NCBI RefSeq assembly: GCF_040530035.1
Contig: NZ_JBEWCD010000001.1
Coordinates: 1,426,001-1,490,000, forward strand
Direction: 5' to 3'
DNA length: 64,000 bases
Source of the DNA: Roseibium sp. HPY-6
GTDB taxonomy: Bacteria > Pseudomonadota > Alphaproteobacteria > Rhizobiales > Stappiaceae
Notes under the pieces: generated by a model
The model's database searches: none
Told to the model about the DNA's origin: nothing
What the model saw: the letters and a program-made list of their open reading frames with translations, nothing else
In this document: positions 44,721 to 53,466 of the stretch, one piece after another
Layout of the letters: each line of letters starts with the position of its first letter
How positions within the stretch are numbered: position 1 is the first letter of the stretch
Made by a program: the position numbers and the translations under genes

Positions 44721-45335
44721 CTAACCTTCAATCACGGGCACATGCGGCGCTCTTTCACGGGTGTGAAGGCCCAGAAGGCGCGGGTCATCGGCAACTTCAA
44801 TGGAGCGTTTGTAGGGCTTGAACCCGCACGACATGTAGAACCGCAGGGCCTGCGGACTGTCACCTGTGCAGGTGTGCAGCCAAAGGCGCCTGGTTTCCGG
44901 ACGAGACCAGGCCATTTCGACCGCCTGTGCCATCAACCACCGCCCGAGACCATCGCCAATGGCATCCGGCACGAGGCCGAAATAAGAGACCTCGGGTTCC
45001 TGCGGGTCAGTGAAATCCAGTTCAAGCGTCCCTATCGGTTTTCTGCCCATCATGGGCAGATAGTTTTCCCGTGCCGGATCGTTCAACATTTCCGTGAGCG
45101 ATTCATCGTCATGGATCAGCCGGCCGAACCACATCCAGTCCTCGCCCACCTGCCGGAAGAGGCTGCGATAGGCAGCAAGGTCAGGCGCGTTCCATCTGAG
45201 CAGATCAACATCGTCCCGCGCAGGAGCTAACGGAGATGGCGGCGGCGCCAACATTTCCAGAAACGTGACCACGAACGCAATTTTCCCGTCCGGAACATCT
45301 GTATAGCCGTTCAGATCAAGCACGCGGTTGGTCAT
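44721..45335 (-). CDS. GNAT-family N-acetyltransferase
   Basis: 204 residues. The GNAT core is IGTLELDFTDPQEPEVSYFGLVPDAIGDGLGRWLMAQAVEMAW (motif A, with GDGLGRWLM as the acetyl-CoA loop) followed by LWLHTCTGDSPQALRFYMSCGFKPYKRS. It resembles the acetyltransferases annotated as GCN5-related with 204-residue length in alphaproteobacteria. Substrate unknown. It converges with mtnA, 115 bases away. Confidence 0.88.
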   Translation of the reverse strand: MTNRVLDLNGYTDVPDGKIAFVVTFLEMLAPPPSPLAPARDDVDLLRWNAPDLAAYRSLFRQVGEDWMWFGRLIHDDESLTEMLNDPARENYLPMMGRKPIGTLELDFTDPQEPEVSYFGLVPDAIGDGLGRWLMAQAVEMAWSRPETRRLWLHTCTGDSPQALRFYMSCGFKPYKRSIEVADDPRLLGLHTRERAPHVPVIEG

Positions 45336-45422
45336 CTCAAATCCAGGGATAGATCGCAGTTCAGCTCCGGCTTAGCAGTTGCCTTGAAAAGCACAAGGGC
45401 GCGTTTTGCGTATTGCACCGCT

Positions 45423-45437
45423 TTAACACCCTGTTAA
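45423..45437 (+). promoter_or_regulatory. CtrA-type box upstream of 91-residue gene
   Basis: TTAACACCCTGTTAA is TTAA, seven bases, TTAA, followed by CC: a perfect CtrA box, located 45 bases before the ATG of the 91-residue gene. Spacing suits an activator overlapping the -35 region. Confidence 0.6.
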
Positions 45438-45481
45438 CCACAACTTGGGACACTGTGTCGGTATCCAGGAAAGATGCATTG

Positions 45482-45757
45482 ATGCCAAAGGTCGGGAACT
45501 ACATCCAAAGAGACTATCACAACAAGTTCCGGTCCCAGGGCAAGTCCACCTGGTCGGACTTCAATCAGGCATGGGCCCAGAAGCGTCAGGCCTCCGCTGA
45601 AAGGATGCAGCAACTGCGTGCGATAGCCAACAACTTCGCGACAATCGGCACCCAGGCCTCACAGGCAAGCACTGCGTTTATCTTCCAGAACCAGAATCAG
45701 GCCGGCCCATACGCCAACGCGACAGCCGTCGCAGCACGGATCAACGTACTGGTCTGA
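45482..45757 (+). CDS. Small conserved-looking protein, probably CtrA-regulated
   Basis: 91 residues from the ATG 45482 (MPKVGNYIQRDYHNKFRS); the frame stays open 23 codons upstream, but the CtrA box lies inside that part, so the downstream start is preferred. It is Gln/Ala-rich and helical (WAQKRQASAERMQQLRAIANNFATIGTQASQASTAF) and ends in ARINVLV. No signal or transmembrane helix. A perfect CtrA box 45 bases upstream and the nearby flagellar cluster suggest a motility- or cell-cycle-linked role. No family recognised. Confidence 0.62.
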   Translation: MPKVGNYIQRDYHNKFRSQGKSTWSDFNQAWAQKRQASAERMQQLRAIANNFATIGTQASQASTAFIFQNQNQAGPYANATAVAARINVLV

Positions 45758-46284
45758 GCCTTCAGAAAACGGTAGCTGAGTTTCCGCGAGCGGCGTCACC
45801 CCTATTATAGTCAATTGCGATTGGATACACGTTTTGTTTGAAGGGCATTCAAGCAAAACCGCAGGGGCTGCAAGGAACAGATATGACCGACTTCGCCTGT
45901 TAATTGCTTCGCAGGCTGGCTGTGACGCCTGTTGCAATTGGCGTCCTTGTCTTTGTTGCCCGGGCGGATATCGAGTTCATTTTGTCGTGTGTCACGATCG
46001 CTATCCTGACCAGGTGCGATGCCGGAACTATTTGCGATAACAGGAAAAGGCAGTCTTGAGAGATTCTGGTCGCCCCTTCGGTCAGCCAAAAATGGTGATC
46101 GTCAGGCCTTTCGGTTAAGCATTCAAATCCACATATATACAGGCTAAAGCGGCTCGCTCTTCCGAGGACTCGTGGCGGATTAGAGAAGGCGCAACGGGAG
46201 CACACGGCTTGTCAGCGATACACGTGGCCCAAGTGGCAAAAAGCGGCTCGTAAGCCGCTTTCCTTTCATTTAATACCTGTCTCT
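45758..46284. other. 527-base spacer, no convincing gene
   Basis: Frames of 70-100 codons exist on both strands but none has a ribosome-binding site or recognisable motif. The right-hand end holds the terminator at 46240-46261. The rest is unassigned; a regulatory RNA cannot be excluded. Confidence 0.4.
46240..46261. terminator. Rho-independent terminator of VPLPA-CTERM gene
   Basis: AAAGCGGCT / AGCCGCTTT, 9 base pairs with a 4-base loop. On the minus strand, following the VPLPA-CTERM gene, it ends in TTTTT (shared with the stem). The plus strand is also followed by T-rich sequence (TTTCCTTTCATTT). Confidence 0.8.
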
Positions 46285-46992
46285 TCAGGCCGTCTTCCGG
46301 CGGCGAAATCCTGCCAGTCCAAGAACTCCGAGCCCACCGGCCAAAAGCGGCAACGCTGCCGGCAGCGGAACCACTGTTGGCGGCTTGTCCGAGATTTCCA
46401 CCAGTCCAGTCAAAGTCTCACCCGGATCACCGCTTACCTCGCCCGCAAAGAGAAAGAGCGAGGAACCAACCGCGATCTTGGGATTGAAGATCGCCGTCAG
46501 GATGCCTCCGTCGCCAAGCGTAAGGCTGCCTGGCCCGAAGAAGATCCCATCAATGTCGTTCAAAGTCGCGGCAGTTTCATCAACTGTTGTCGTGTCGATC
46601 GAACCATTGGTGGGCCCTCCGGACGGTGACGGACCTTGAAACCCTCCCGGGCGTGTTGTTCCCGCCGTAAACAGAAAACTGTCGGCGAAGAAGCGATCGC
46701 CGTCCGTCGTCAACAAACCATCGACATCAAGAAAAATAGCATCAAGGTCAAAGCCGGAGTAAATCCCAGTGGATCCCCCAACACCGGAGTTGGAATCGGT
46801 CAGCGTGATCGCACTGATTTCTGTCAAACCCAGACCCGTCAGATCTGCTCTGTACATACGCGTTGACGTCGCTGTACCGGAAGTATCAATACCCTGATCG
46901 GTAAAGGTTGGCATGACGGATGCGGCCTGCGACGAGACAGACGCTAATAAAATTGCCCAGAAAGATAAGCCGGTATAAATTGTTCGCAACAT
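46285..46992 (-). CDS. VPLPA-CTERM sorting-domain surface protein
   Basis: 235 residues. N-terminal signal (MLRTIYTGLSFWAILLASVSSQA) and C-terminal tripartite sorting signal: VPLPAALP, a hydrophobic helix (LLAGGLGVLGLAGF) and basic RRRKTA. VPLPA-CTERM proteins are processed by exosortase D-type enzymes and displayed on the surface or in the extracellular matrix. The mature part is Gly/Thr/Asp-rich with no recognisable enzyme. No exosortase gene is in this window. The 5' flank is clearly AT-rich. Monocistronic, with its own terminator. Confidence 0.85.
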   Translation of the reverse strand: MLRTIYTGLSFWAILLASVSSQAASVMPTFTDQGIDTSGTATSTRMYRADLTGLGLTEISAITLTDSNSGVGGSTGIYSGFDLDAIFLDVDGLLTTDGDRFFADSFLFTAGTTRPGGFQGPSPSGGPTNGSIDTTTVDETAATLNDIDGIFFGPGSLTLGDGGILTAIFNPKIAVGSSLFLFAGEVSGDPGETLTGLVEISDKPPTVVPLPAALPLLAGGLGVLGLAGFRRRKTA

Positions 46993-47277
46993 ATCGCAAC
47001 CTCTTGATTACAAATCATAAAATATTGAATTTTGTCAGACGCAATATAAAATACTAAGAAATTACAAATAAATTGGATCATAACAAAATCCAACTCTACG
47101 TTAACCATATGCTGGTGTAATTTTCAAGGTTTCAATCTCAAATAATTACACACCACTACTTTGCTTGATTACTGTCTCGTTGAGTTTTGCACGTAGAATA
47201 CGGTACACATAACGGCGGTACCGGCACGGTAGCAGACTGAAACCGGGTATAGTTTCGGCTCGCCGTGGGAGGTTCTG
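46993..47277. other. AT-rich promoter region
   Basis: 285 bases, strikingly A+T-rich for this genome, upstream of the divergent VPLPA-CTERM and NTF2-like genes. No gene seen. A+T-rich promoter regions of surface-protein genes often signal H-NS/MucR-type control; here that is speculative. Confidence 0.4.
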
Positions 47278-47679
47278 ATGACAAAAGCCAGTCCGTCAAA
47301 TATTGAGATCGTCACGTCGTTCATCGAAGCGTTCAATGCCGGCGATCTTCCGGCCATGGCGGAATGCCTTGCCGAGGATCTGGTGGCAGATGTCACGCAG
47401 GGCGACGGCAGTACGCGGAAGGTCAACGGCCGCGATGCCTACATGGGCCTCATCGAACAGCTGGACATTCCAACAGTGCAGCCCAAGCTCACGATAAGCC
47501 AGATTGCGGAGATAAGCGCGGAACAGGTCATGCTCATGATCGAGGTCAGAGCCTCTCGCAAAGGTCGCAAACTACACAATTTCGCCGCCTATCTCGTCAC
47601 AGTAAAAAGCCAAAAGATGCAACAGATCTGGATGGTCGAAGCACTGCCTGCCGAAAGCGATGCCTTCTGGTCTGCCTGA
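47278..47679 (+). CDS. SnoaL-like (NTF2-fold) protein
   Basis: 133 residues of nuclear-transport-factor-2/SnoaL-like fold: NIEIVTSFIEAFNAGDLPAMAECLAEDLVADV is the standard N-terminal helix pair, followed by GRDAYMGLIEQL and a curved sheet. The function of such small domains ranges from isomerase to ligand binding; nothing in the sequence decides. It converges with flhA, ending 52 bases from it. Confidence 0.82.
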   Translation: MTKASPSNIEIVTSFIEAFNAGDLPAMAECLAEDLVADVTQGDGSTRKVNGRDAYMGLIEQLDIPTVQPKLTISQIAEISAEQVMLMIEVRASRKGRKLHNFAAYLVTVKSQKMQQIWMVEALPAESDAFWSA

Positions 47680-47731
47680 AGAGATTGCAGTTGCACATAT
47701 CAAGAAAGCAAACGCGCAGACGATATTGTCG

Positions 47732-49915
47732 TTATACCGACCCAACCGTCTTCAGCTTGATGCGCGGATGAACTTCTGCCTGGCTCATGATGGTCGTGTG
47801 CGCACGGAAACGTTCAACGATGGAGCGGACGAACGGGCGCGTTTGCGGCGAGGTCAGGAGGACTGGGACTTCACCTTGCTGGGCAGCAGCCTCGAAGGCA
47901 TCGCGTACCTTGGCCACGAAGTCCTGTAGCTTGCTCGGCTGCATGGCAAGCTGGCGGTCATCGCCCTCGCCCACAATCGATTCAAGGAATGCCTGCTCCC
48001 ATTGCGGCGAGAGCGCGATCAGCGGCAGATAACCTCCGGGCGCAAGATTGGCAGCACAGATCTGACGGCCGAGCCGCGAGCGTACATGCTCGGCGATCGT
48101 ATCGGTGTTCCGGGTCATGCCGGTCGCCTCTGAGACGCCTTCCAAAATGGTTCCGAGATCGCGAATGGAAATCCGCTCGTCGAGCAGGGCCTGAAGGACC
48201 CTTTGAAGACCCGAGACCGTGATTTGCGAGGGAACAAGATCCTCCACCAGCTTGGCCTGTTCGCCCTGCAGCTCCTTGAGCAACTTCTGCACGTCGCCAT
48301 AAGTCAGGAGCTCTGAGATATTGGTCTTGATCGTTTCCGTCAGGTGCGTGGAAAGAACCGTTGCCGGGTCGACCACCGTATAGCCGCGCAGCGACGCGTC
48401 TTCGCGGTATTGTGCTTCGACCCAGGTTGCCGGGAGCCCGAATGTCGGTTCCGTGGTGTGAGTACCGGGCAGCTTCACCTGGCCACCCGCCGGGTCCATC
48501 ACCATGAAATGGTTCGGATACAGAATGCCCCTGCCCGCCTCGACTTCCTTTACCTTGATGACATAGTCGTTGGAACCGAGCTGAATGTTGTCGAGAATGC
48601 GCACAGGCGGCATGATCACGCCCATGTCGCCCGCAACCTGCCGGCGCAGCGCCTTGATCTGTTCTGTCAGAACGTCGCCGTCGCCCTGCGCCTTGCCGTT
48701 GATCAGCGGCAGCAGCGCGTAGCCGAGTTCAATGCGCAACTCATCCATCTTGAGCGCATCAGTGATCGGTGGCTCAGGTGGCGGTTTCGGGGCCGCTTCG
48801 ACAGCCTTTTTCTGCTCCGCCTTGGCGGCTTCCTGTTTCTTGCCAGCGCTAACTCTGTACGCCAGATAACCTGCAATACCTGCCAGTGCGAGAAACGGCA
48901 CCATCGGCATGCCAGGCAGCAGCGCCAGGATCACCATCACGGCGGCAGACATGCCGAGCGCTTTCGGATAGCCGGTAAACTGGCTAGCAAGGGCCTTGTC
49001 GGCTGCACCATGAACGCCCGCCTTGGACACCAGAAGACCAGCTGCTGTCGAGACGATGAGTGCCGGGATCTGGGACACGAGCCCGTCACCGATCGTCAGG
49101 AGCGTGTAGTTGTTTGCAGCTTCCGAGAAGCTGAGATCCATCTGTGCGACACCGATGAAGATCCCGCCGAGAATGTTGATAAAGGTGATGAGAAGACCGG
49201 CAATCGCATCGCCGCGCACGAATTTCGAAGCACCGTCCATGGCTCCGAAGAAGGAGCTTTCATCCTCGAGTGCTTTGCGCCGTGCCTTGGCTTCCGCCTC
49301 GTCGATGAGCCCGGCGGAAAGATCCGCGTCGATCGCCATCTGCTTGCCCGGCATGGCGTCAAGGGTAAAGCGCGCGGCAACTTCCGCAATACGGCCGGAG
49401 CCCTTGGTGATAACGATGAAGTTCACGATCACCAGAATAGCAAAGACGATGATCCCGATGACGAAATTGCCGCCCATGACAAGATTGCCGAACGACTGAA
49501 TGACATTTCCGGCCGCTGCCGTGCCTTCATGGCCATTGGACAGGATCAGGCGTGTCGAGGCGATGTTGAGCCCGAGCCGCAGCATTGTCGCGATCAGAAG
49601 CACGGTCGGAAAGGACGAAAACTCAAGCGGCTTTTGAATGAACAGCCCCGTCATGAGGATCATGACGGAAAAGATGATTGATACCGCCAGAAACGTGTCC
49701 AGCATCATCGGCGGCATCGGGAGAATGAGCAACGTCAGGATGACGAGAATGCCGGTGGCCAGACCGACATCGCCCTTGCGCAGGGTATCGATAAGCTCCT
49801 GAAGGCCTGGCAGACCCGAAAGGCTTACACCCGGCTGCTCACCTGCTGCCGGCCCCGGTTGTTTCGGTGCCGGGTCCGGTGTCCCGTTCTGTCCGCCTGC
49901 TGCCGTGTCCGACAT
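47732..49915 (-). CDS. flhA: Flagellar type III export protein FlhA
   Basis: 727 residues. The N-terminal Pro/Gly-rich cytoplasmic leader (1-35) is followed by eight transmembrane helices (about 50-330), with the FHIPEP-type region ASTRLILSNGHEGTAAAGNVIQSFGNLVMGGNFVIG and GDGLVSQIPALIVSTAAGLLVSKAG. The C-terminal cytoplasmic domain (about 390-727) docks export chaperones: RILDNIQLGSNDYVIKVKEVEAGRG, DPATVLSTHLTETIKTNISELL. It forms the export gate of the flagellar type III apparatus. It is 73 bases downstream of flbD, last of the fliF-to-flhA series. Confidence 0.97.
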   Translation of the reverse strand: MSDTAAGGQNGTPDPAPKQPGPAAGEQPGVSLSGLPGLQELIDTLRKGDVGLATGILVILTLLILPMPPMMLDTFLAVSIIFSVMILMTGLFIQKPLEFSSFPTVLLIATMLRLGLNIASTRLILSNGHEGTAAAGNVIQSFGNLVMGGNFVIGIIVFAILVIVNFIVITKGSGRIAEVAARFTLDAMPGKQMAIDADLSAGLIDEAEAKARRKALEDESSFFGAMDGASKFVRGDAIAGLLITFINILGGIFIGVAQMDLSFSEAANNYTLLTIGDGLVSQIPALIVSTAAGLLVSKAGVHGAADKALASQFTGYPKALGMSAAVMVILALLPGMPMVPFLALAGIAGYLAYRVSAGKKQEAAKAEQKKAVEAAPKPPPEPPITDALKMDELRIELGYALLPLINGKAQGDGDVLTEQIKALRRQVAGDMGVIMPPVRILDNIQLGSNDYVIKVKEVEAGRGILYPNHFMVMDPAGGQVKLPGTHTTEPTFGLPATWVEAQYREDASLRGYTVVDPATVLSTHLTETIKTNISELLTYGDVQKLLKELQGEQAKLVEDLVPSQITVSGLQRVLQALLDERISIRDLGTILEGVSEATGMTRNTDTIAEHVRSRLGRQICAANLAPGGYLPLIALSPQWEQAFLESIVGEGDDRQLAMQPSKLQDFVAKVRDAFEAAAQQGEVPVLLTSPQTRPFVRSIVERFRAHTTIMSQAEVHPRIKLKTVGSV

Positions 49916-49988
49916 TCTGATTTCCGGTTCTTCAAGGGCGCTCTAAAGACCTACAAACGCACCCGGGTCTGACTGATTTTACGCGTCT

Positions 49989-51341
49989 TCAAGCGCGGGC
50001 TTCTCCCGGTCCGGGAACGCTAATCCCTTCATCGGTATACTGATTCAGCTTGTTGCGCAGCGTTCGGATGGAAATTCCCAGAATTTTCGCTGCGTGCGTT
50101 CTATTTCCAAGGCAATGGTCCAGCGTATCGAGAATGAGGTCCCGCTCCACATCGGCCACCGTACGTCCGACAAATGAGCGTGTAACCGCTTCTGCCGTCT
50201 GGGCAGCGCGCTCGGCCGGGCCGCCGGAGATGGCAAGCGGCGAGCCGTCAGGCATCCGGATCGCCTCAACACCGATCTCCGCACCTGAAGCGAGCAGGAT
50301 CGCCCTGTGCATGGTGTTTTCAAGTTCACGGACGTTGCCCTGCCAGGGATTGGACATCAGAGCCTGACGGGCATCCGGTGACAGCGGACGCTGCGGAACA
50401 CCGTTGGCCTCGGAGTAGTGCTTGATGAAGAACTGGGCGAGTTCCATGATATCGGCAGGTCGTTCGCGCAGCGCCGGCAGCTTGAGGTTGACAACATTCA
50501 AGCGGAACAGAAGGTCCTCCCGGAACTGTCCCTGCCGGACGCTGTCGGCAAGATCCCGGTTTGATGTCGCCAGGATCCTGATATTCACGGCAACCGGGCG
50601 AGTGCCGCCGACCCTGTCAATCACGCGCTCCTGAATTGCGCGCAGCAGCTTTGCCTGCAGCCGGACATCCATCTCGGAGATCTCGTCGAGGAGCAACGTT
50701 CCGCCGTCTGCCTCCTCGAACTTGCCGATCCGGCGCGCAACGGCGCCGGTAAATGCACCCTTCTCATGTCCGAACAATTCGGATTCAAGGAGGTGCTCGG
50801 GGATCGCTGCGCAGTTGATCGAGATAAACGGCTTCGATGCGCGATTGGAACACTTGTGCACATGCCGTGCGATCACTTCCTTGCCCGTGCCAGATTCACC
50901 CGTAATCAGGACCGACGCCTCTGACGGCGCGACCTGCTCGGCAAGCTTCACGACAGTCGCCATCGCCTCGTCGCGGTAAATCAGATCACCGCGCTCCTGG
51001 GCGACCGCCTGCAGCACCGCCGCGATCATTTCGGGGTCGGGCGGCAGCGGGATATATTCCTTTGCGCCGGCTCTGATCGCCGACACCGCTGCCTGCGCAT
51101 CGGTTTCAACGCCGCAAGCCACCACGGGAACATGCACCCGCTCGTTCTGAAGCTTGCCGATAAGACCGGCAATATCCAGGTGGACTTCCACCATGAGCAG
51201 ATCGGCACCGCGACCGGACCGCAGAACTTTCAGCGCCCCTTCGACATCGTCCGCATGGGTGACCTGGGCGCCGCCCTGCATTGCGATCTTCGATGCGGTT
51301 GTGAGTTGCCCACCAAGTGTTCCGACAATTAAAAGGCGCAT
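49989..51341 (-). CDS. flbD: Sigma-54-dependent flagellar regulator FlbD
   Basis: 450 residues. N-terminal receiver-like domain (1-120) with a disrupted acidic pocket (LLMVEVHLD where the phospho-Asp is expected), as known for FlbD. Then the AAA+ sigma-54 interaction domain (about 135-360): Walker A GESGTGKE, the sigma-54 contact loop GAFTGA, Walker B GGTLLLDEISEM. A C-terminal Fis-type helix-turn-helix follows (CLGNRTHAAKILGISIRTLRNKLN). FlbD activates late flagellar genes in Caulobacter. It lies 12 bases after fliN. Confidence 0.9.
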   Translation of the reverse strand: MRLLIVGTLGGQLTTASKIAMQGGAQVTHADDVEGALKVLRSGRGADLLMVEVHLDIAGLIGKLQNERVHVPVVACGVETDAQAAVSAIRAGAKEYIPLPPDPEMIAAVLQAVAQERGDLIYRDEAMATVVKLAEQVAPSEASVLITGESGTGKEVIARHVHKCSNRASKPFISINCAAIPEHLLESELFGHEKGAFTGAVARRIGKFEEADGGTLLLDEISEMDVRLQAKLLRAIQERVIDRVGGTRPVAVNIRILATSNRDLADSVRQGQFREDLLFRLNVVNLKLPALRERPADIMELAQFFIKHYSEANGVPQRPLSPDARQALMSNPWQGNVRELENTMHRAILLASGAEIGVEAIRMPDGSPLAISGGPAERAAQTAEAVTRSFVGRTVADVERDLILDTLDHCLGNRTHAAKILGISIRTLRNKLNQYTDEGISVPGPGEARA

Positions 51342-51353
51342 CTGATCCCTTCC

Positions 51354-51689
51354 TTACCGGTCCGTCTTGATGATTTCAGTCATGGTCACGCCCAGCTTGT
51401 CCTCCACCAGGACGACTTCGCCGCGTGCCACGAGCCGGTCATTCACGTAGATATCAATCGCCTCACCGACTTTCCGGTCGAGTTCCAGGACCGTGCCGGA
51501 AGCGAGTTTCAACAGTTCCGAAACGTGCATCCTGGAATGTCCAAGCACGGCAGAAATCCTGACCGGCACATCGAATACGGCTTCAAGATCCGCCGCAGAA
51601 TCCGGTGAATGTGTGTCTTCCTCTTCGAGACTGCGCTGCGGCGCTTCCAGCTCATCGAGAGGAATGTTTGTGTCTTGTTCGTCGCTCAT
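51354..51689 (-). CDS. fliN: Flagellar switch protein FliN
   Basis: 111 residues, short FliN. The SpoA domain is AVFDVPVRISAVLGHSRMHVSELLKLASGTVLELDRKVGEAIDIYVNDRLVARGEV; an acidic 30-residue N-terminus precedes it. FliN forms the C-ring base with FliM and FliG. It overlaps fliH by 4 bases (ATGA), so translation is coupled. Confidence 0.94.
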   Translation of the reverse strand: MSDEQDTNIPLDELEAPQRSLEEEDTHSPDSAADLEAVFDVPVRISAVLGHSRMHVSELLKLASGTVLELDRKVGEAIDIYVNDRLVARGEVVLVEDKLGVTMTEIIKTDR

Positions 51690-52417
51690 ACGTCAGGTTC
51701 CTTCTTCGCCGACGCGTCGGACACGGTGCCGCGCGTTTCTTCGCGGCGTGCGCGCAGATACGCGCGAATGCTCGTGTCTATTTCGTTTTCAAGGGCCTTG
51801 CGGTCGCGCTTGATGCCGCCGTCCGCCCACTCGATATGGCAGTCTCCCCGCCCGATGTCGGGCTCGCCCAGAATGACGAGCCGGCCATCAAAACCCTTTT
51901 CAAGGACAATAGGATCGACCCTAGCCTTCAACGCCTCGACGTCCTTTTCAGCAATCCTGATCACCAGGTGCGGTGCTTTTCTGAGCGGCCCAAGGCATTC
52001 GGAAACCAAGGCAACTGTCTCCGCCAGCGGCTGACGCGCAATCAAGTGAGCACACAAGCGTCTGGCGACCAGAAAGGCGAGGCTGACCGCATCGTTTTCC
52101 TGCTTTACCAACTGTTCATCCAGCGTCTCGACCACTTGCCCGACCACATCCACAAGCCGGTCGACCTCCGTGGTCAAAAGCGTCTCTTGCTTTGTCAGAT
52201 GGTCCTGCTGCGCCTGTATGCGTCCTTCTTCAAAGGCCTTGGCTTTGGCGTCCGCCAGCAGTTTCTCATGGTCGGCCAGCGGGATCATCGGAATTTCCGG
52301 TTCAGGCGGCAAAACCTCTTCCGGCTCCTCCGGCGCGGAAAAGTCCATGTTGAACAGAAACTTCGACGGGTTGGTCATGCTGCCCATTCTGCTGTCGTTA
52401 CCTGCCGGTTGAACCAT
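51686..52417 (-). CDS. fliH: Flagellar assembly protein FliH (FlbE-type)
   Basis: 243 residues, assigned largely by position between fliG and fliN, and by its Glu/Lys-rich helical architecture with a Pro-rich N-terminus (FSAPEEPEEVLPPEPEIP) and LADAKAKAFEEGRIQAQQDHL. FliH binds the FliI ATPase and regulates export. The start at 52417 overlaps the fliG stop by one base (TAATG) and has GAGGAAA nearby; an internal ATG at 52378 is the alternative. Confidence 0.82.
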   Translation of the reverse strand: MVQPAGNDSRMGSMTNPSKFLFNMDFSAPEEPEEVLPPEPEIPMIPLADHEKLLADAKAKAFEEGRIQAQQDHLTKQETLLTTEVDRLVDVVGQVVETLDEQLVKQENDAVSLAFLVARRLCAHLIARQPLAETVALVSECLGPLRKAPHLVIRIAEKDVEALKARVDPIVLEKGFDGRLVILGEPDIGRGDCHIEWADGGIKRDRKALENEIDTSIRAYLRARREETRGTVSDASAKKEPDV

Positions 52418-53466
52418 TAGTAGATGATTTCCTCGTCACCCTTGGACTTGGAGATCATGATTTCGCCTTTTGCAGCCAGGTCCTTGGCTTTGTTCACCAT
52501 TCCCGTCTGCGCCTCATCAACGTCACGCAAACGCACCGGTCCAAGCGCATCCATGTCATCTTCCAGCAACTTGGCCGCACGCGACGACATGTTGCCGAAG
52601 AAGAAGCCACGTGCCGTATCCGTCGATCCCTTGAGCGCGATGGCAAGCTGATCCTTCTCCACATGGCGTAGCAGGGTCTGACAGCTTGCCGCATCCAGCT
52701 TCAGGAGGTCGTCGAAGGTGAACATCAATGTCTTGATACGGTCTGCTGCCTCGCGGTTGTCCTCTTCGAGCGCGGCCAGAAAACGTGCCTCCGTCTGACG
52801 GTCGAAATTGTTGAAGATATCGGCCATCATTTCGTGGCTGTCCCGGCGCGACGTGTTTGTAAGGTTGGACATAAACTCGACCCTGAGTGTCTGCTCCACC
52901 TTCTCCAGGACCTCCTTTTGAACGGCGTCCATGCGCAACATGCGGCTGACGACCTCCAGCGCGAGCTCTTCGGGGAGAATGCCAAGGACACGCGCAGCGT
53001 GATCGGAGTTGATCTTGGACAGAACCACGGCAACGGTCTGCGGGTATTCGTTCTTCAGATAGTTCGCAAGAACATTCTCCTGAACATTGGAGAGTTTTTC
53101 CCACATGTTACGACCGGCCGGACCACGGATTTCTTCCATGATGACCGACACTTTGTCTCCAGGAAGAAAGTTTGCCAGCAGCCGCTCCGTTGCATCCACA
53201 TTGCCTGTCAACGCGCCTCTGGAGCTGACCCTACGAACGAAATCCTTGAAAAGATTCTCAAGCATGTTCGGTGTCACCGGGCCAAGATTTGCCATCGCTG
53301 CCGAGACCTGGCGAACCTCGATCTCGTCGAGCTTTTCCCAGATTGGGGATCCGTGAGATTCTCCCAGTGCCAGCAACAGAACCGCTGCCCGTTCCGCGCC
53401 CTTTAGCTCACGGTCTTCCTCGTCTGCACTGATCGTGAGGTGCTGTTGAAGTTGGTCGCTCGCCAT
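52417..53466 (-). CDS. fliG: Flagellar motor switch protein FliG
   Basis: 349 residues. N-terminal helices contacting FliF, a middle and a C-terminal domain. Signature: [53 protein letters not shown], and the torque helix [49 protein letters not shown], which carries the conserved charged residues ([18 protein letters not shown]). One base overlap with fliF and with fliH. Confidence 0.97.
   Translation of the reverse strand: MASDQLQQHLTISADEEDRELKGAERAAVLLLALGESHGSPIWEKLDEIEVRQVSAAMANLGPVTPNMLENLFKDFVRRVSSRGALTGNVDATERLLANFLPGDKVSVIMEEIRGPAGRNMWEKLSNVQENVLANYLKNEYPQTVAVVLSKINSDHAARVLGILPEELALEVVSRMLRMDAVQKEVLEKVEQTLRVEFMSNLTNTSRRDSHEMMADIFNNFDRQTEARFLAALEEDNREAADRIKTLMFTFDDLLKLDAASCQTLLRHVEKDQLAIALKGSTDTARGFFFGNMSSRAAKLLEDDMDALGPVRLRDVDEAQTGMVNKAKDLAAKGEIMISKSKGDEEIIY

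Noticed and set aside
45811-46089. 92-codon minus-strand frame in the large spacer
   Set aside because: No motif, no ribosome-binding site, composition like shadows.
48344-49681. 445-codon plus-strand frame opposite flhA
   Set aside because: Arg/His-rich shadow without domains; flhA on the other strand is unambiguous.
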